From positions 1 through 64,000 of the forward strand of contig CAYVAS010000003.1 of the NCBI GenBank assembly GCA_964449375.1: DNA of 64,000 nucleotides, read 5' to 3'. A program made the position numbers and the translations under genes. A model generated the notes under the pieces. The model was not told where the DNA came from. It made no database searches and worked only from the letters and a program-made list of their open reading frames with translations. Source of the DNA: JAFDWI01 sp964449375. GTDB taxonomy: Bacteria; Actinomycetota; Acidimicrobiia; Acidimicrobiales; Iamiaceae. This document shows positions 8,231-17,477 of this stretch, one piece after another. Each line of letters opens with the position of its first letter. Within the stretch, counting starts at the first letter, position 1.

Positions 8231-9733
8231 ATGCCAGCACTGCTCGATCGCCTGGGAACACCGAGCGCGGCGACGCCGCGCCGAGACCTGCGCATCGGCA
8301 TCGTCGGCGCCGGCTTCGGCGGGATCGGCATGGCGATCCAGTTGCGCCGACACGGCATCGGCGAATTCACGATCTTCGAGAAGGCCGATGAGGTCGGCGG
8401 GGTCTGGCGGGACAACACCTACCCGGATGCCGGCTGCGACGTGCCCTCCCACCTGTACTCGTACTCCTTCGAGCGTCGGACCGACTGGACACGGCGGTTC
8501 CCCAAACAACCCGAGATCCTCGACTATGCGCGCCACTGCGTCCGCCGGTACGACCTGGGCGACCATCTGCGTCTGGGAACCGAGATCACCGACGCGGAGT
8601 GGGACGAATCGAACGGCTCCTGGACACTGACGACCGCGACCGGCGAACGTCACGACTTCGAGGTCGTGGTGTGGGGCCTGGGTCAGCTCAACCGGCCCAA
8701 GTGGCCCGACATCGAAGGGCTGGACACCTTCGAGGGCACGATCTTCCATTCCGCGCGCTGGAACCACGACCACGACCTGACCGGCGAACGCGTCGCCGTG
8801 ATCGGCAACGGGGCCTCCGCGGTGCAGTTCGTCCCGCCGGTCGCCGACCAGGCCTCCGAGCTGTTCCAGTTCCAACGGGAACCCAACTGGTTCCTGCCAA
8901 AACCCGACGCGCCCTTCACACCCGACGAGATCCGCCGCTTTCAGCGCATTCCGGGGTTGGCGCGCCTGTACCGCACCCGGCTGTACGCGAGTTTCGAGTC
9001 CAAGTGGGCCGCGCTCCGACGCGACTCCAAGCTGTCCTCGGTGGCCCGGGATCTGGCGACCGCCCACATCTCCCGCCACGTGGGAGATCCGGACCTGCGG
9101 GCCCGCCTGCTTCCCGACTATCCGGTGGGCTGCAAACGGATCCTGATCTCGGACAACTACCTGCAGACCCTGTGCCGCGACCACGTCGAGGTCGTCGACG
9201 ACCCCATCGTGCGCGTCGACGGCGATGCCATCGTCACCGCAGACGGGACCCGGCGCGTGGTCGACACCATCATCGTCGCCACCGGATTCGACACCACCGA
9301 CTTCCTGGCCCCGGTCTCGATCGCCGGGGCCGGCGGCCGCAAGCTCCGCGACGTGTGGGCCGACGGGGCGCGGGCCTACCAGGGCATCGCGGTGCCCGGC
9401 TTTCCCAACTCGTTCATCCTGTACGGGCCCAACACCAACCTGAACCACAACTCGATCATCTTCATGCTCGAGGCGCAGTACCGGTGGATCCTCCAGGCGC
9501 TCCGCTCGTTACAGCGTGGTGCCCGCAGCGTCGACGTGCGGCCGAGCGCGGCGCGGCGCTACGACGACCGGGTGCAACGGGCTCTGGAGCGCACCGCGTT
9601 CGCCGCAGACTGCTCGAGCTGGTACAAGACCGCGACCGGCCGGATCACCAACAACTGGCCCGGGCCGACGGTGCGCTACTGGTACGAGACGCGCCGGTTC
9701 CGCCGCAACGATCTCATCGTCGACGGCGTCTGA
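8231..9733 (+). CDS. Flavin-containing monooxygenase, Baeyer-Villiger type
   Basis: This predicted NADPH/FAD monooxygenase inserts oxygen into ketones or oxidises heteroatoms. It has an FAD-binding GAGFGG at the N terminus, then the GGVWRDNTYPDAGCD segment. The BVMO fingerprint FEGTIFHSARW fits FxGxxxHxxxW completely. A second Rossmann motif, VIGNGASAVQ, binds NADPH, and IIVATGFDTTDF is the ATG-type motif near the C terminus. ATG 8231 is used; the in-frame GTG 8150 would add non-homologous residues. The ~500-residue length is normal for the family. It is convergent with the quinone oxidoreductase; a small stem (GCCAGC-GCC-GCTGGC, 9738-9752) lies between them. The substrate is unknown. Confidence 0.87.
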   Translation: MPALLDRLGTPSAATPRRDLRIGIVGAGFGGIGMAIQLRRHGIGEFTIFEKADEVGGVWRDNTYPDAGCDVPSHLYSYSFERRTDWTRRFPKQPEILDYARHCVRRYDLGDHLRLGTEITDAEWDESNGSWTLTTATGERHDFEVVVWGLGQLNRPKWPDIEGLDTFEGTIFHSARWNHDHDLTGERVAVIGNGASAVQFVPPVADQASELFQFQREPNWFLPKPDAPFTPDEIRRFQRIPGLARLYRTRLYASFESKWAALRRDSKLSSVARDLATAHISRHVGDPDLRARLLPDYPVGCKRILISDNYLQTLCRDHVEVVDDPIVRVDGDAIVTADGTRRVVDTIIVATGFDTTDFLAPVSIAGAGGRKLRDVWADGARAYQGIAVPGFPNSFILYGPNTNLNHNSIIFMLEAQYRWILQALRSLQRGARSVDVRPSAARRYDDRVQRALERTAFAADCSSWYKTATGRITNNWPGPTVRYWYETRRFRRNDLIVDGV

Positions 9734-9752
9734 GGCCGCCAGCGCCGCTGGC

Positions 9753-10697
9753 TCAGTCGGACGCCGTCAACACGATCTTGCCGACCTTGCCGCCACCGGC
9801 GAAGTCCTCGTAGGCCTCGGCCGCGTCCTCGAGTCGGTGCGTGGCGTGAATCGGAACCCGGACCCGCCCGTCGGCGAGCAGGGGGAGCACGTGGCGTTCC
9901 GCCGCGCGGGCTGCCGCGGCCTTGCCCTCGAGCGGGCGGGCACGCAACGTGGAGGCGTGGATGCTGCCGCGGGCTCCCATGAGGGCCAGGACGTTCACCT
10001 GGCCCTTGGCACCGCCTCCGGCGCCGATCACCACGATCCGGCCACCGGTGGTCAACGCCTTGACGTCGGCATCGAGGTTCGGGCCGCCGATCAGCTCCAG
10101 GATCACGTCGAAGGGTCCCGCATCCCAGAAGTCCTCGGCGTCGGTGACGGTCGCGCCGAGAGCAGCAACCGGATCCTGACAGGACCGGGTGCGCACCGAG
10201 GCGACCACGTCGGCACCCGCGGCGACCGCGAGCTGCACCGCGGCGGTTCCCACCCCTCCGGCCGCGCCCGTGATGCCCACCCGCTCGCCCATACTCAGCC
10301 CACACTGGGTGAACAGGGCGTCGTGGGCGGTGGTGAACACCTCGGCGAATCCCCCCGCCTGTTCGTCCGGGATCCCCTCGGGGATCGGCAGGGCGCAACG
10401 CTCGTGGATCACCACCTGTTCGGCCTGAGCACCGCCCCCCACCACTCCCATCACCCGATCGCCCACTCCGAAGCGCTCCACGCTCGGACCGAGGGCGATG
10501 ACCTCGCCAGCGAACTCGAGGCCGGGAATGTCCGGTGGTGACCCGGGCGGGGCCGGGTACAGGCCGCGCCGCTGGAGGAGGTCACCCTGGTTCATCCCGG
10601 CGGCACGAACGGCCACCACCAACTCGCCGGTGCCGGCTACGGGGTCGGGATGGGCCATCCAACGGATGTCGTCGCCGACGAAGGTCACCGCGTGCAT
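9753..10697 (-). CDS. Zinc-less MDR: NAD(P)H:quinone oxidoreductase-like
   Basis: This medium-chain dehydrogenase/reductase of the quinone-oxidoreductase (PIG3-like) branch would reduce quinones or enones using NADPH. The catalytic domain contains the MNQGDLLQRRGLYP and PGLEFAGEVIALG signatures. The Rossmann motif ITGAAGGVGTAAVQLA follows. No structural-zinc cysteine cluster is visible, in keeping with this branch. At 314 residues it is standard length. The start ATG at 10697 is clear. It is encoded 34 bp downstream of the convergent/tandem RCC1 gene's start side and is probably transcribed alone. Confidence 0.88.
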   Translation of the reverse strand: MHAVTFVGDDIRWMAHPDPVAGTGELVVAVRAAGMNQGDLLQRRGLYPAPPGSPPDIPGLEFAGEVIALGPSVERFGVGDRVMGVVGGGAQAEQVVIHERCALPIPEGIPDEQAGGFAEVFTTAHDALFTQCGLSMGERVGITGAAGGVGTAAVQLAVAAGADVVASVRTRSCQDPVAALGATVTDAEDFWDAGPFDVILELIGGPNLDADVKALTTGGRIVVIGAGGGAKGQVNVLALMGARGSIHASTLRARPLEGKAAAARAAERHVLPLLADGRVRVPIHATHRLEDAAEAYEDFAGGGKVGKIVLTASD

Positions 10698-10731
10698 CGG
10701 TGCCCCCCGACCGAAACCGCCACGGCCACCG

Positions 10732-12528
10732 TCACGTCGGCACCGGCACGGTCCTCAGCGCCGTGCCCGCCACCGACGGGCCCGAACCGAGCTGTCCAGA
10801 ACCCTGGGCACCCCAGCACACCACCTGGGCGTCCTCGGTCACCGCACAGCCGTGGCGGTGCCCGGAGTCCAGGGTGCGGACTCCACCCAGTCCCACCACG
10901 CCGAACGGGGTGAGACGGTCCACGGTCGTGCCGTCGCCGATCTGGCCATCCTGGTTGGCGCCCCAGCACTCCACTGCGCCCTCGGCCAGCAGCGCGCAGG
11001 TGTGCATCAGCCCTGCGGAAACGGCTCGCACCTCGGTGAGGCCGGGCACGCGAATCGGTGTCTTCGCACTGCCCTGAGCACCCCAGCCGAGCTGTCCGAT
11101 CCCGTCGTCCCCCCAGCACCAGAGCCGCCCGTCGGAGGTGGTGGCACAGGTGTGGTTTCGTCCCGTCGTCACCGAGGTGGCCCCCGAGAGTCCGTCGACG
11201 GCCACCGGGGTCGCCGAGGGCACGGTGACGCCATCGCCCAACTGCCCGAACATGTTGTCGCCCCAGCAACGCACCCCACCGGTCCGGAGTACCGCGCAGG
11301 TGTGGGCGCTGCCCGCCTCCAGGTCCGCGACGTCACCGAGGCCCGCCAGGGTCGTCGGCACCGTGGCATCTGGTCCGGCGCCGACTCCGAGCTGGCCTGC
11401 CCCGTTGGCACCCCAGCAGGCGACCTGTCCGTTGGACCGGAGTGCACAGGTGTGATCCGATCCGGCGCTCACCGCGACGGCGTCATCCAAGCCGGTCACC
11501 CGGACGGGATCGGGCGAAGCGATGGTGGTCCCGTTCCCGAGCTGGCCCGACAGGCCCTCGCCCCAGCACGCCACGGTGCCCCGCCAGGTGAGCGCGCAGG
11601 TGTGGGCGCCACCGGCGGACACCGCGATCACCCCGTCGAGTCCCTCGACCCGGACCGGCGCCGGGGACTGTTCGGCAGTGCCCTCACCGAGCTGGCCCGA
11701 TCGATTGTCGCCCCAGCACCACACGGCTCCGTCGGTGCGGACGGCGCAGGTGTGGACGCCACCGGCGGACACCGACTCGACCCGGGTGCTGCCGAAGCGT
11801 TGCCACGCGCGGGCGGCGTACTCGTCACTGGCGGCCAGATCCGAGGCGAGGTCGAGGTCTCCGGTGATCAGGATCCGGTCGGCCCAGTAGGCGAGCCCAG
11901 CAGCTTCGGGGGCACGGTCCAACAGCACCTGGTAGAGCGTGGTGACCCGGGTGCGGCGGGATTCGAGCGACTGATAGAATTCGGCAGCAACCGGCGTCCG
12001 ACCGCGCACCCCGGTCTGTTCGACCCAGTGGTCCAACCCGCCCGGCTCGGCGGGGCGGCCCAGAATCGACCCGTAGAGGTGCTCGACCCAGGTGGCCACG
12101 TCGGATTCACCGAATCCTGCGAAGTACTCCGCCGACGAGTAGAAGTGCGCCGCCGCCTGGGCGACGCTCTGGTGGCCGGCCGCGAGCACCAGCACCCAGT
12201 GCGCCCAGCCGTCGGGGTCCGCCGGCCGGCCCAGGGTCTCCCGGTAGAGCCGGTCCACGGTCACCCCGATCCATTCACTCGAATGCGACAACGAGGCCAC
12301 CACCCAGGTGCGCGCCGCCGCGTCATCGAGGGGCGCGGCCCGCAACGCGCCGATCAGCTCGGCACTGGTCGGGGCCCGATCCAGGAAGTCTGCGTACGCG
12401 GCGGTGACGTAGGCCCGGTCCCGTGGCAGAGTCCCGGCCGGGTCGGCGGCGCCGACCAGCGGAGACGTCCCCAGCAGCGACGCGGCCAGAGCCAGCGCCG
12501 ACACCATGGCGAGAGTTCGACGACCCAT
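10732..12528 (-). CDS. Secreted DUF4214 + seven-repeat RCC1-like beta-propeller protein
   Basis: A signal peptide (basic MGRR, then a hydrophobic ALALAASLLG core ending near GAA) leads an extracellular protein. Residues ~35-245 hold DUF4214-like helical units with the recurring LYxxxLGRPADPDGxxxW pattern. From about residue 253 there are seven ~50-residue RCC1-type repeats with core SAGxxHTCAL...G.V.CWGxNxxGQLGxG, enough for one closed seven-bladed propeller. Nearly every repeat carries two cysteines (HTCA and CWG), which may form one disulfide per blade in the periplasm or outside. The partner or ligand is unknown. DUF4214 is often attached to bacterial surface proteins. ATG 12528 is followed by an obvious signal peptide, so the start is secure. 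Confidence 0.85.
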   Translation of the reverse strand: MGRRTLAMVSALALAASLLGTSPLVGAADPAGTLPRDRAYVTAAYADFLDRAPTSAELIGALRAAPLDDAAARTWVVASLSHSSEWIGVTVDRLYRETLGRPADPDGWAHWVLVLAAGHQSVAQAAAHFYSSAEYFAGFGESDVATWVEHLYGSILGRPAEPGGLDHWVEQTGVRGRTPVAAEFYQSLESRRTRVTTLYQVLLDRAPEAAGLAYWADRILITGDLDLASDLAASDEYAARAWQRFGSTRVESVSAGGVHTCAVRTDGAVWCWGDNRSGQLGEGTAEQSPAPVRVEGLDGVIAVSAGGAHTCALTWRGTVACWGEGLSGQLGNGTTIASPDPVRVTGLDDAVAVSAGSDHTCALRSNGQVACWGANGAGQLGVGAGPDATVPTTLAGLGDVADLEAGSAHTCAVLRTGGVRCWGDNMFGQLGDGVTVPSATPVAVDGLSGATSVTTGRNHTCATTSDGRLWCWGDDGIGQLGWGAQGSAKTPIRVPGLTEVRAVSAGLMHTCALLAEGAVECWGANQDGQIGDGTTVDRLTPFGVVGLGGVRTLDSGHRHGCAVTEDAQVVCWGAQGSGQLGSGPSVAGTALRTVPVPT

Positions 12529-12633
12529 CGTTGCTCATCCTCCCCGCACGGAGCGGTCAGCGGTGCGATCGTGGGCGAACTTACTACACCGCCGAAATCC
12601 TTCGGTGTGCATCGTCGGACCTCGTGCCTGTGG

Positions 12634-13566
12634 TCATCGCACGGCGACGGGGTTGACCGGAGAACCGACCCCGCCGGTGAAGGGCAAGGGGGACGCCTCC
12701 AGAAGAAAGGTCCACTCCCCGTCAGCGGCGCAGGCCGCCGCGAGTGCGTCGAGGTCCCAGTTCTGACCCTGGGTGAGACCCATCTCCACCAGGTGGAGCA
12801 GATGCGCCGGAAAGAACGCGTCGGGCTCGGCCGGCGGGTAGGTGTCGAAGGTGAGGTTGTCGATCGCCACGGCCGCCACATAGTGTTCATGGAACCAGGC
12901 CGCGCTGCGCCAGGACACCCCGGAGGACTCCATGGCGTACGCGTCGCGGTCGGGGCGGCGTCCGCGCAGCAGCTCCATCTGCCCGGTCCGGATCAACACG
13001 ATGTCACCCGGGGCGAGATCCACCCTGGCGGCCTCGACAGCGGCGTCGAGATCATCGGGTCCGATCCCGAAGCCCGCTTCCAGGCGATCCACACCCCGGG
13101 TCCTGGCCACGTCCAGCAGGACTCCCCGACCGGTCAACGACCGGACCCGGTGGATGCCCAGTTCACTGGCCCCGCGCGCGGTGATGGTCGCCGGGTCCAC
13201 GCCGTTGTAGAGCCGGCCGTCGTAGCTCACGTGCCCGAGGGCATCCCAGTGGGTTCCCACCTGCAGTCCCATGGTGACCACGTCGTCACTGGTGCAGAAC
13301 AACGACCGGTCCCCCAGCAGCGGCTCGTCGATCGTGGTCATGGTCCGCAGGATGCCGCGGCCCGGGATGTTGCCCCGCTGCAGGTCGGCTTCGAACGACA
13401 GCGGCCAGGCGAGCGAGAACCGCTCGCCGGTGCGCACCGCCGCCGCGCCGCGGCGGACCGCCTCGGGGGTGATGAGGTTCAGGGTCCCGATGCGGTCGTC
13501 GTCGCCCCAGCGTCCCCAGTTGTTGACGCGGGCGGCGGCCTCGTGGAACCAGTCGGGAAGGCCCAT
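12634..13566 (-). CDS. Cyclase family protein (kynurenine-formamidase-like hydrolase)
   Basis: This is a predicted metal-dependent amidohydrolase/lactonase of the cyclase family (PF04199 type), ~310 residues. The metal-binding signature appears as QVGTHWDALGHV, the variant in which the first histidine of HxGTHxDxxxH is replaced by glutamine. A downstream ...PAHLLHLVEMG... segment matches the family's C-terminal part. ATG 13566 overlaps the alcohol dehydrogenase stop codon (TGATG), indicating translational coupling. It is the last gene of a four-gene operon (17391 to 12634) with amidohydrolase, aldehyde dehydrogenase and alcohol dehydrogenase. The same frame stays open through the dehydrogenase gene, but that part is an antiparallel artefact. 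Confidence 0.85.
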   Translation of the reverse strand: MGLPDWFHEAAARVNNWGRWGDDDRIGTLNLITPEAVRRGAAAVRTGERFSLAWPLSFEADLQRGNIPGRGILRTMTTIDEPLLGDRSLFCTSDDVVTMGLQVGTHWDALGHVSYDGRLYNGVDPATITARGASELGIHRVRSLTGRGVLLDVARTRGVDRLEAGFGIGPDDLDAAVEAARVDLAPGDIVLIRTGQMELLRGRRPDRDAYAMESSGVSWRSAAWFHEHYVAAVAIDNLTFDTYPPAEPDAFFPAHLLHLVEMGLTQGQNWDLDALAAACAADGEWTFLLEASPLPFTGGVGSPVNPVAVR

Positions 13567-14678
13567 CAGAACTCGAGCACGCCCCGGGCCAGTTCGCCGG
13601 CCTTCATGTCCTCGACCACGGTGGTGAACTCGGCCAAGGGGTACACCCGGGTGACCAGTTCGTCGAGTTTGAGGGTCCCCGACAGGTACCAGTCCGCGTA
13701 CAGCGGGATGTCGTGCTGGGGTCGCGACCCGCCGTAGCGGGACCCCTTGACGGTCCGGTTGACCTGCACGATGTCGATCGCCGGAAGGCTCACGTGCTGG
13801 GTGAATCCCGGAACCCCCACCTCCACCGCCGTGCCGCCCCAGTCCAGTACGGCCAGGCACTGGGCGAGCAGCTCGGTGTTTCCGACACAGTCGAAGGCCC
13901 AGTCCACGCCTCCGGCCCGCAGCGGCCCGGTGACCATGCGGGGGTGGAACGGGAACTCGGCGCGTACCGCCTCGACCGCGTCGGTCTTGCCGGCGTCGAT
14001 GAAGTCGGTGGCGCCGAACTGGCGCGCCAGTGCCTCTTTGCGAGGCTCGGTGTCCACCGCGACGATCCGTGAGGCCTGGGCGATCGCCAGGCCCTGGATG
14101 ACATTCAACCCGACCCCGCCGACCCCGAAGACCACCGCGGTGTCCCCGGGTTCGACATCGGCGGTGTTGAGCACGGCGCCCACCCCGGTGAGCACCCCAC
14201 AGGCGATGAGACAGGCCGAGGTGAACGGGATCTCTTCGGGAATCCGGACCGCCTGCACCTCGGCGACGGTGGTGAGCTCTGCGAAGCTCGAGGTCGCCGC
14301 GAAGTTGGAGGCCGGCTCCCCCTGGTAGGTGAACGGTTGTCTTGCCACCCCGATCGACGAGCGGCACTCGGTTGGCCGGCCGCGCTGGCACTTGGAACAC
14401 GCGCCGCAGTTGGCGAGCGTGGACACCACGACGTGGTCGCCCACCTTCACCCGCCGGACCCCGTCGCCCACGGCCTCCACGATTCCGGCTCCTTCGTGAC
14501 CCAGCACGGCCGGCGGTTTCCAGGGGATGGTGCCGTCCATGACGCTCAGGTCGCTGTGACACACCCCGGCGGCCTGCATCCGGACCGTGACCATGCCCGG
14601 TGCCGGGTCGGGCTCGGCCAACGCGAGGTCCTCGGTGTAGGTCACCTCGCCGTCCCCCAGGAACACGATGCCTCTCAT
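13566..14678 (-). CDS. Zinc-dependent alcohol dehydrogenase (MDR, class III-like)
   Basis: This NAD(P)-dependent zinc alcohol/aldehyde dehydrogenase has 370 residues. Catalytic zinc ligands are visible in GVCHSD and LGHEGAG. The structural zinc lobe is NCGACSKCQRGRPTEC with four cysteines. The Rossmann motif is VFGVGGVGLN. It lies 44 bp after the aldehyde dehydrogenase gene and its stop overlaps the cyclase start as TGATG. Context suggests sequential oxidation of an alcohol to an aldehyde and then an acid in the catabolism of an organic, perhaps aromatic or cyclic, compound; the substrate is inferred only from context. Confidence 0.9.
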   Translation of the reverse strand: MRGIVFLGDGEVTYTEDLALAEPDPAPGMVTVRMQAAGVCHSDLSVMDGTIPWKPPAVLGHEGAGIVEAVGDGVRRVKVGDHVVVSTLANCGACSKCQRGRPTECRSSIGVARQPFTYQGEPASNFAATSSFAELTTVAEVQAVRIPEEIPFTSACLIACGVLTGVGAVLNTADVEPGDTAVVFGVGGVGLNVIQGLAIAQASRIVAVDTEPRKEALARQFGATDFIDAGKTDAVEAVRAEFPFHPRMVTGPLRAGGVDWAFDCVGNTELLAQCLAVLDWGGTAVEVGVPGFTQHVSLPAIDIVQVNRTVKGSRYGGSRPQHDIPLYADWYLSGTLKLDELVTRVYPLAEFTTVVEDMKAGELARGVLEF

Positions 14679-14722
14679 CGGGTTTCCGCCTCTCTGGTCT
14701 GGTGGTCGGGCCGGCGCATGGC

Positions 14723-16192
14723 TCAGGCCGACCAGACGATCGTCTGCATCTCGGTGTAGGCATGCAAGCCGAACACGCCCCCGTCCCGGCCGATCCCGCT
14801 CATCTTGAAGCCACCGAAGGGGGCCTCCATGTTGCGCTGGGCCGTGTTCAGGCCCACGTTGCCGGCTTCGAGCCGCCGCGCGATCCGGTATCCGGCGTAG
14901 GCGTCCTCGGTGAACACGTAGTCATAGAGCCCGTAGGGAGAGTCGTTGGCCATGGCGATGCCCTCCTCGACGTCGTCGAAGGTCATCACCACGATGACCG
15001 GCGCGAAGAACTCCTCGCGGGCGCCGGGATTGGCGTTGTCGGCCATGAGCAGGGTGGGCGCCACGTAGAAGCCCTGCTCCATCTCGGGCCGTTGCCCGCC
15101 CACGAGCACCTCGGCGCCGGCCTCGACGCTGGATGCCACCAGTGCCTCGACCCGGTCCCGGTGCGCCTCGCTGATGACCGGACCGACCATCGTCGCCTCG
15201 TCCCGCGGATCGCCCACCACCAGTCGCTCCGCGGCCGCGCGCAGACCGGTGATGACCTCGTCGAGACGGCTTCGGTGCACGATCGCCCGGGTGGGCGCGG
15301 TGCAGATCTGTCCGGAGTGGAATCCCCAGACACTGGCGAGCGCGGTCACGGCCTTGGCCACGTCGGCGTCGGGAAGCACCAGCGCCGCGCCCTTGCCGCC
15401 CAGCTCCATCAGCGACCGCTTCATCGTCCGGGCGCACTCGGTCTGGATCGCCACCCCCACCGCCGAGGACCCGGTGAAGCTCACCATGTCCACCTCGGGC
15501 GAGGCGACCAACGCCTGGCCCGTCGCCGCCGAAGACCCGGTGACGATGTTGACCACCCCGTCGGGTACACCCTCCTCCTGGCAGATCCGCATGACCTCCA
15601 GACACGCGAGCGGATCCTGGGGAGCGGGCTTGACCACGACCGTGTTGCCGGCCGCCAGCGCGGGGGCCACCTTGCCGGCCATGTTGGTGATCGGGAAGTT
15701 GTAGGAGCTGATCGCGGCGACCACGCCCACCGGGGCACGATGCACCACCGAGGAGATCAGCCCTCCTGGCGCCAGGGGCGTGTCGGGCATGGCCTGGGGC
15801 AACAGCGGCTCGTCCAACGAGGCGCGACCTGCCTCGGCGTAGAACGCGAACCGGCCCGCGCACGCAGGCGCCTGCATCTGGGAGCCGACCCGCAACGTGG
15901 CGCCGGTCTCGGCGATCACCAGGGGCACGAAGTCGGCCATCTCCGCGTACAAGCGGCGCGCGACCCGGCCCAGCAGATCGGCCCGGCGGGTCGGCTTCAG
16001 CGCGGCCCACTCGGGTTGCGCGGCACGCGCGGCGGCCGTGGCCGCGGCCACGTCGGCCGCGGAGGCCTCGGGGGCCTCGGCGACCACCGTGCCGGTCGCC
16101 GGGTCGATGACCGGATAGGAACCGTCGGACCCCTCGACGAACTCGCCCCCGATGAGTTGGCGGTACGGCCCCTCGCCGACCCTGGGCGCCAT
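14723..16192 (-). CDS. Aldehyde dehydrogenase family protein
   Basis: This NAD(P)-dependent ALDH has 489 residues, the usual length. The catalytic glutamate is in MELGGKGAA and the catalytic cysteine in SGQICTAPTR. The cofactor-binding segment SYNFPITNMAGKVAPALAAG and the SFTGSSAVG motif are intact. Its ATG overlaps the upstream amidohydrolase stop (TGATG at 16190-16194), so the two proteins are translationally coupled. It probably oxidises the aldehyde made by the adjacent alcohol dehydrogenase or released by the amidohydrolase-family enzyme. Confidence 0.92.
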   Translation of the reverse strand: MAPRVGEGPYRQLIGGEFVEGSDGSYPVIDPATGTVVAEAPEASAADVAAATAAARAAQPEWAALKPTRRADLLGRVARRLYAEMADFVPLVIAETGATLRVGSQMQAPACAGRFAFYAEAGRASLDEPLLPQAMPDTPLAPGGLISSVVHRAPVGVVAAISSYNFPITNMAGKVAPALAAGNTVVVKPAPQDPLACLEVMRICQEEGVPDGVVNIVTGSSAATGQALVASPEVDMVSFTGSSAVGVAIQTECARTMKRSLMELGGKGAALVLPDADVAKAVTALASVWGFHSGQICTAPTRAIVHRSRLDEVITGLRAAAERLVVGDPRDEATMVGPVISEAHRDRVEALVASSVEAGAEVLVGGQRPEMEQGFYVAPTLLMADNANPGAREEFFAPVIVVMTFDDVEEGIAMANDSPYGLYDYVFTEDAYAGYRIARRLEAGNVGLNTAQRNMEAPFGGFKMSGIGRDGGVFGLHAYTEMQTIVWSA

Positions 16193-17391
16193 CAGTCGAC
16201 GTCGAGGCGCAGCAAGCGCCGCCCGTTGGTGCGCACGATCTTCTCGACGACGTCATCGGAGAGGTGGGCCATCTGGGTCTCGGCGACCTTGCGTGTGTCG
16301 GGCCAGGTCGAATCCGAATGCGGATAGTCCGACTCGTAACAGACCCGGTCCACGCCGATCGCGTTCAGCATCTGCAACCCGTGGGGATCGTCGAAGAACA
16401 CCGGGTAGACATGCCGGGCGAAGATCTGACTGGGCGGCTCCAGCACCTTGTCCGCGACCCCGCCCCACCCGCGGTTCTCCTCCCAGACCTTGTCGGCCCG
16501 GTCCATCACGTAGGGGATCCACCCGATCTGACCCTCGGCGTAGGACACCTCGAGGCCGGGGAAGCGGACGAAGATGCCCGACATGATCCAGTCGATCATG
16601 CTCAGCGCGGAGTTGATGAAGGTCAGCGTCGACCCCACCATCGCCGGCGCGTCCGCCGAGGTGGAGGGCATCTTCGAAGACGATCCGATGTGCATGTGGA
16701 TCGCGAAGTTGCACTCCTCGCAGGCCCGGAGGAACGGATCCCAGTGGCCGGTGTGCACGCTGGGCAGTCCCAGGTAGGGCGGGATCTCACTGAAACACAC
16801 GTTCCGGGCGCCCATCGCCGCGGTGCGGTGGATCTCGGCGGCGGCCAGCTCCGGGTCCCACAACGGGATGATGACCAGGGGCACCAGACGGTCCGGTGCG
16901 GCTCCGCACCATTCCTCGATCAGCCAGTCGTTGTAGGCCCGCACGCACAGCAGGGCGAGCTCGTGGTCCTTGGCCTCCATGAAGGTCTGCCCGCAGAACC
17001 GCGGAAACGTCGGGTACAGCGCCTGGATCTCGGTCCAGTTCTCGTCCATGTCGGCCAAACGGTCCTCGACCCGGTAGGAGCCCGGGCGCATCTCCTCGTA
17101 GGTGACCCCACGCATGGTCACGTCGTCACGGTCCACGCCCACCGCCGAGTCGACCCGGACCAGGGGCCGGACCAGATCTTCGTACAGCCACCAGTCGGCG
17201 AGCGGTCCGTCGTCTCCGGGCTCACCGATGACGGCGGTGAACTTGCCGCCGACGAAGGAGATCTCCTTCGCCGGGCGGCGCACGACACGAGGGCCGACGT
17301 CGGCGTACTTCGAGGGCAGGCGATCCGACCACACCGTGGGAGGCTCGACCACGTGGTCGTCGACCGAGACGATCTTTGGAAATTCCGACAT
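16192..17391 (-). CDS. Amidohydrolase family protein (Amidohydro_2, ACMSD-like)
   Basis: This TIM-barrel metal-dependent hydrolase/decarboxylase belongs to the family that includes ACMSD and related decarboxylases. It begins with SVDDHVVEPP (the HxxxP variant of the first metal motif). It carries IHMHIGSS in the middle and the late ESDYPHSDSTWP segment with the metal/catalytic aspartate. The length of ~400 residues is typical of the Amidohydro_2 members common in actinobacterial catabolic loci. It is the first gene of the four-gene operon, and the promoter should lie in 17392-17477. Amide hydrolysis and decarboxylation cannot be separated from sequence alone. Confidence 0.88.
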   Translation of the reverse strand: MSEFPKIVSVDDHVVEPPTVWSDRLPSKYADVGPRVVRRPAKEISFVGGKFTAVIGEPGDDGPLADWWLYEDLVRPLVRVDSAVGVDRDDVTMRGVTYEEMRPGSYRVEDRLADMDENWTEIQALYPTFPRFCGQTFMEAKDHELALLCVRAYNDWLIEEWCGAAPDRLVPLVIIPLWDPELAAAEIHRTAAMGARNVCFSEIPPYLGLPSVHTGHWDPFLRACEECNFAIHMHIGSSSKMPSTSADAPAMVGSTLTFINSALSMIDWIMSGIFVRFPGLEVSYAEGQIGWIPYVMDRADKVWEENRGWGGVADKVLEPPSQIFARHVYPVFFDDPHGLQMLNAIGVDRVCYESDYPHSDSTWPDTRKVAETQMAHLSDDVVEKIVRTNGRRLLRLDVD

Positions 17392-17477
17392 GGGCGCACC
17401 CTACCCGCTGGGTTCACCCGAAACTGGAACTCGTTTCAATTCGTCGCGGACCCCCGCCGGGGCGCGTGCCGCCGGCC

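Noticed and set aside
10498..13737. 1079-codon plus-strand frame opposite the RCC1 and cyclase genes
   Set aside because: Its apparent repeats merely mirror the RCC1 repeats on the other strand.
13567..14763. Open reading frame continuing upstream of the cyclase gene, making a 709-residue product
   Set aside because: Only the part from ATG 13566 has family similarity; the rest is an alternative frame of the alcohol dehydrogenase gene and is Arg/Gly-rich.
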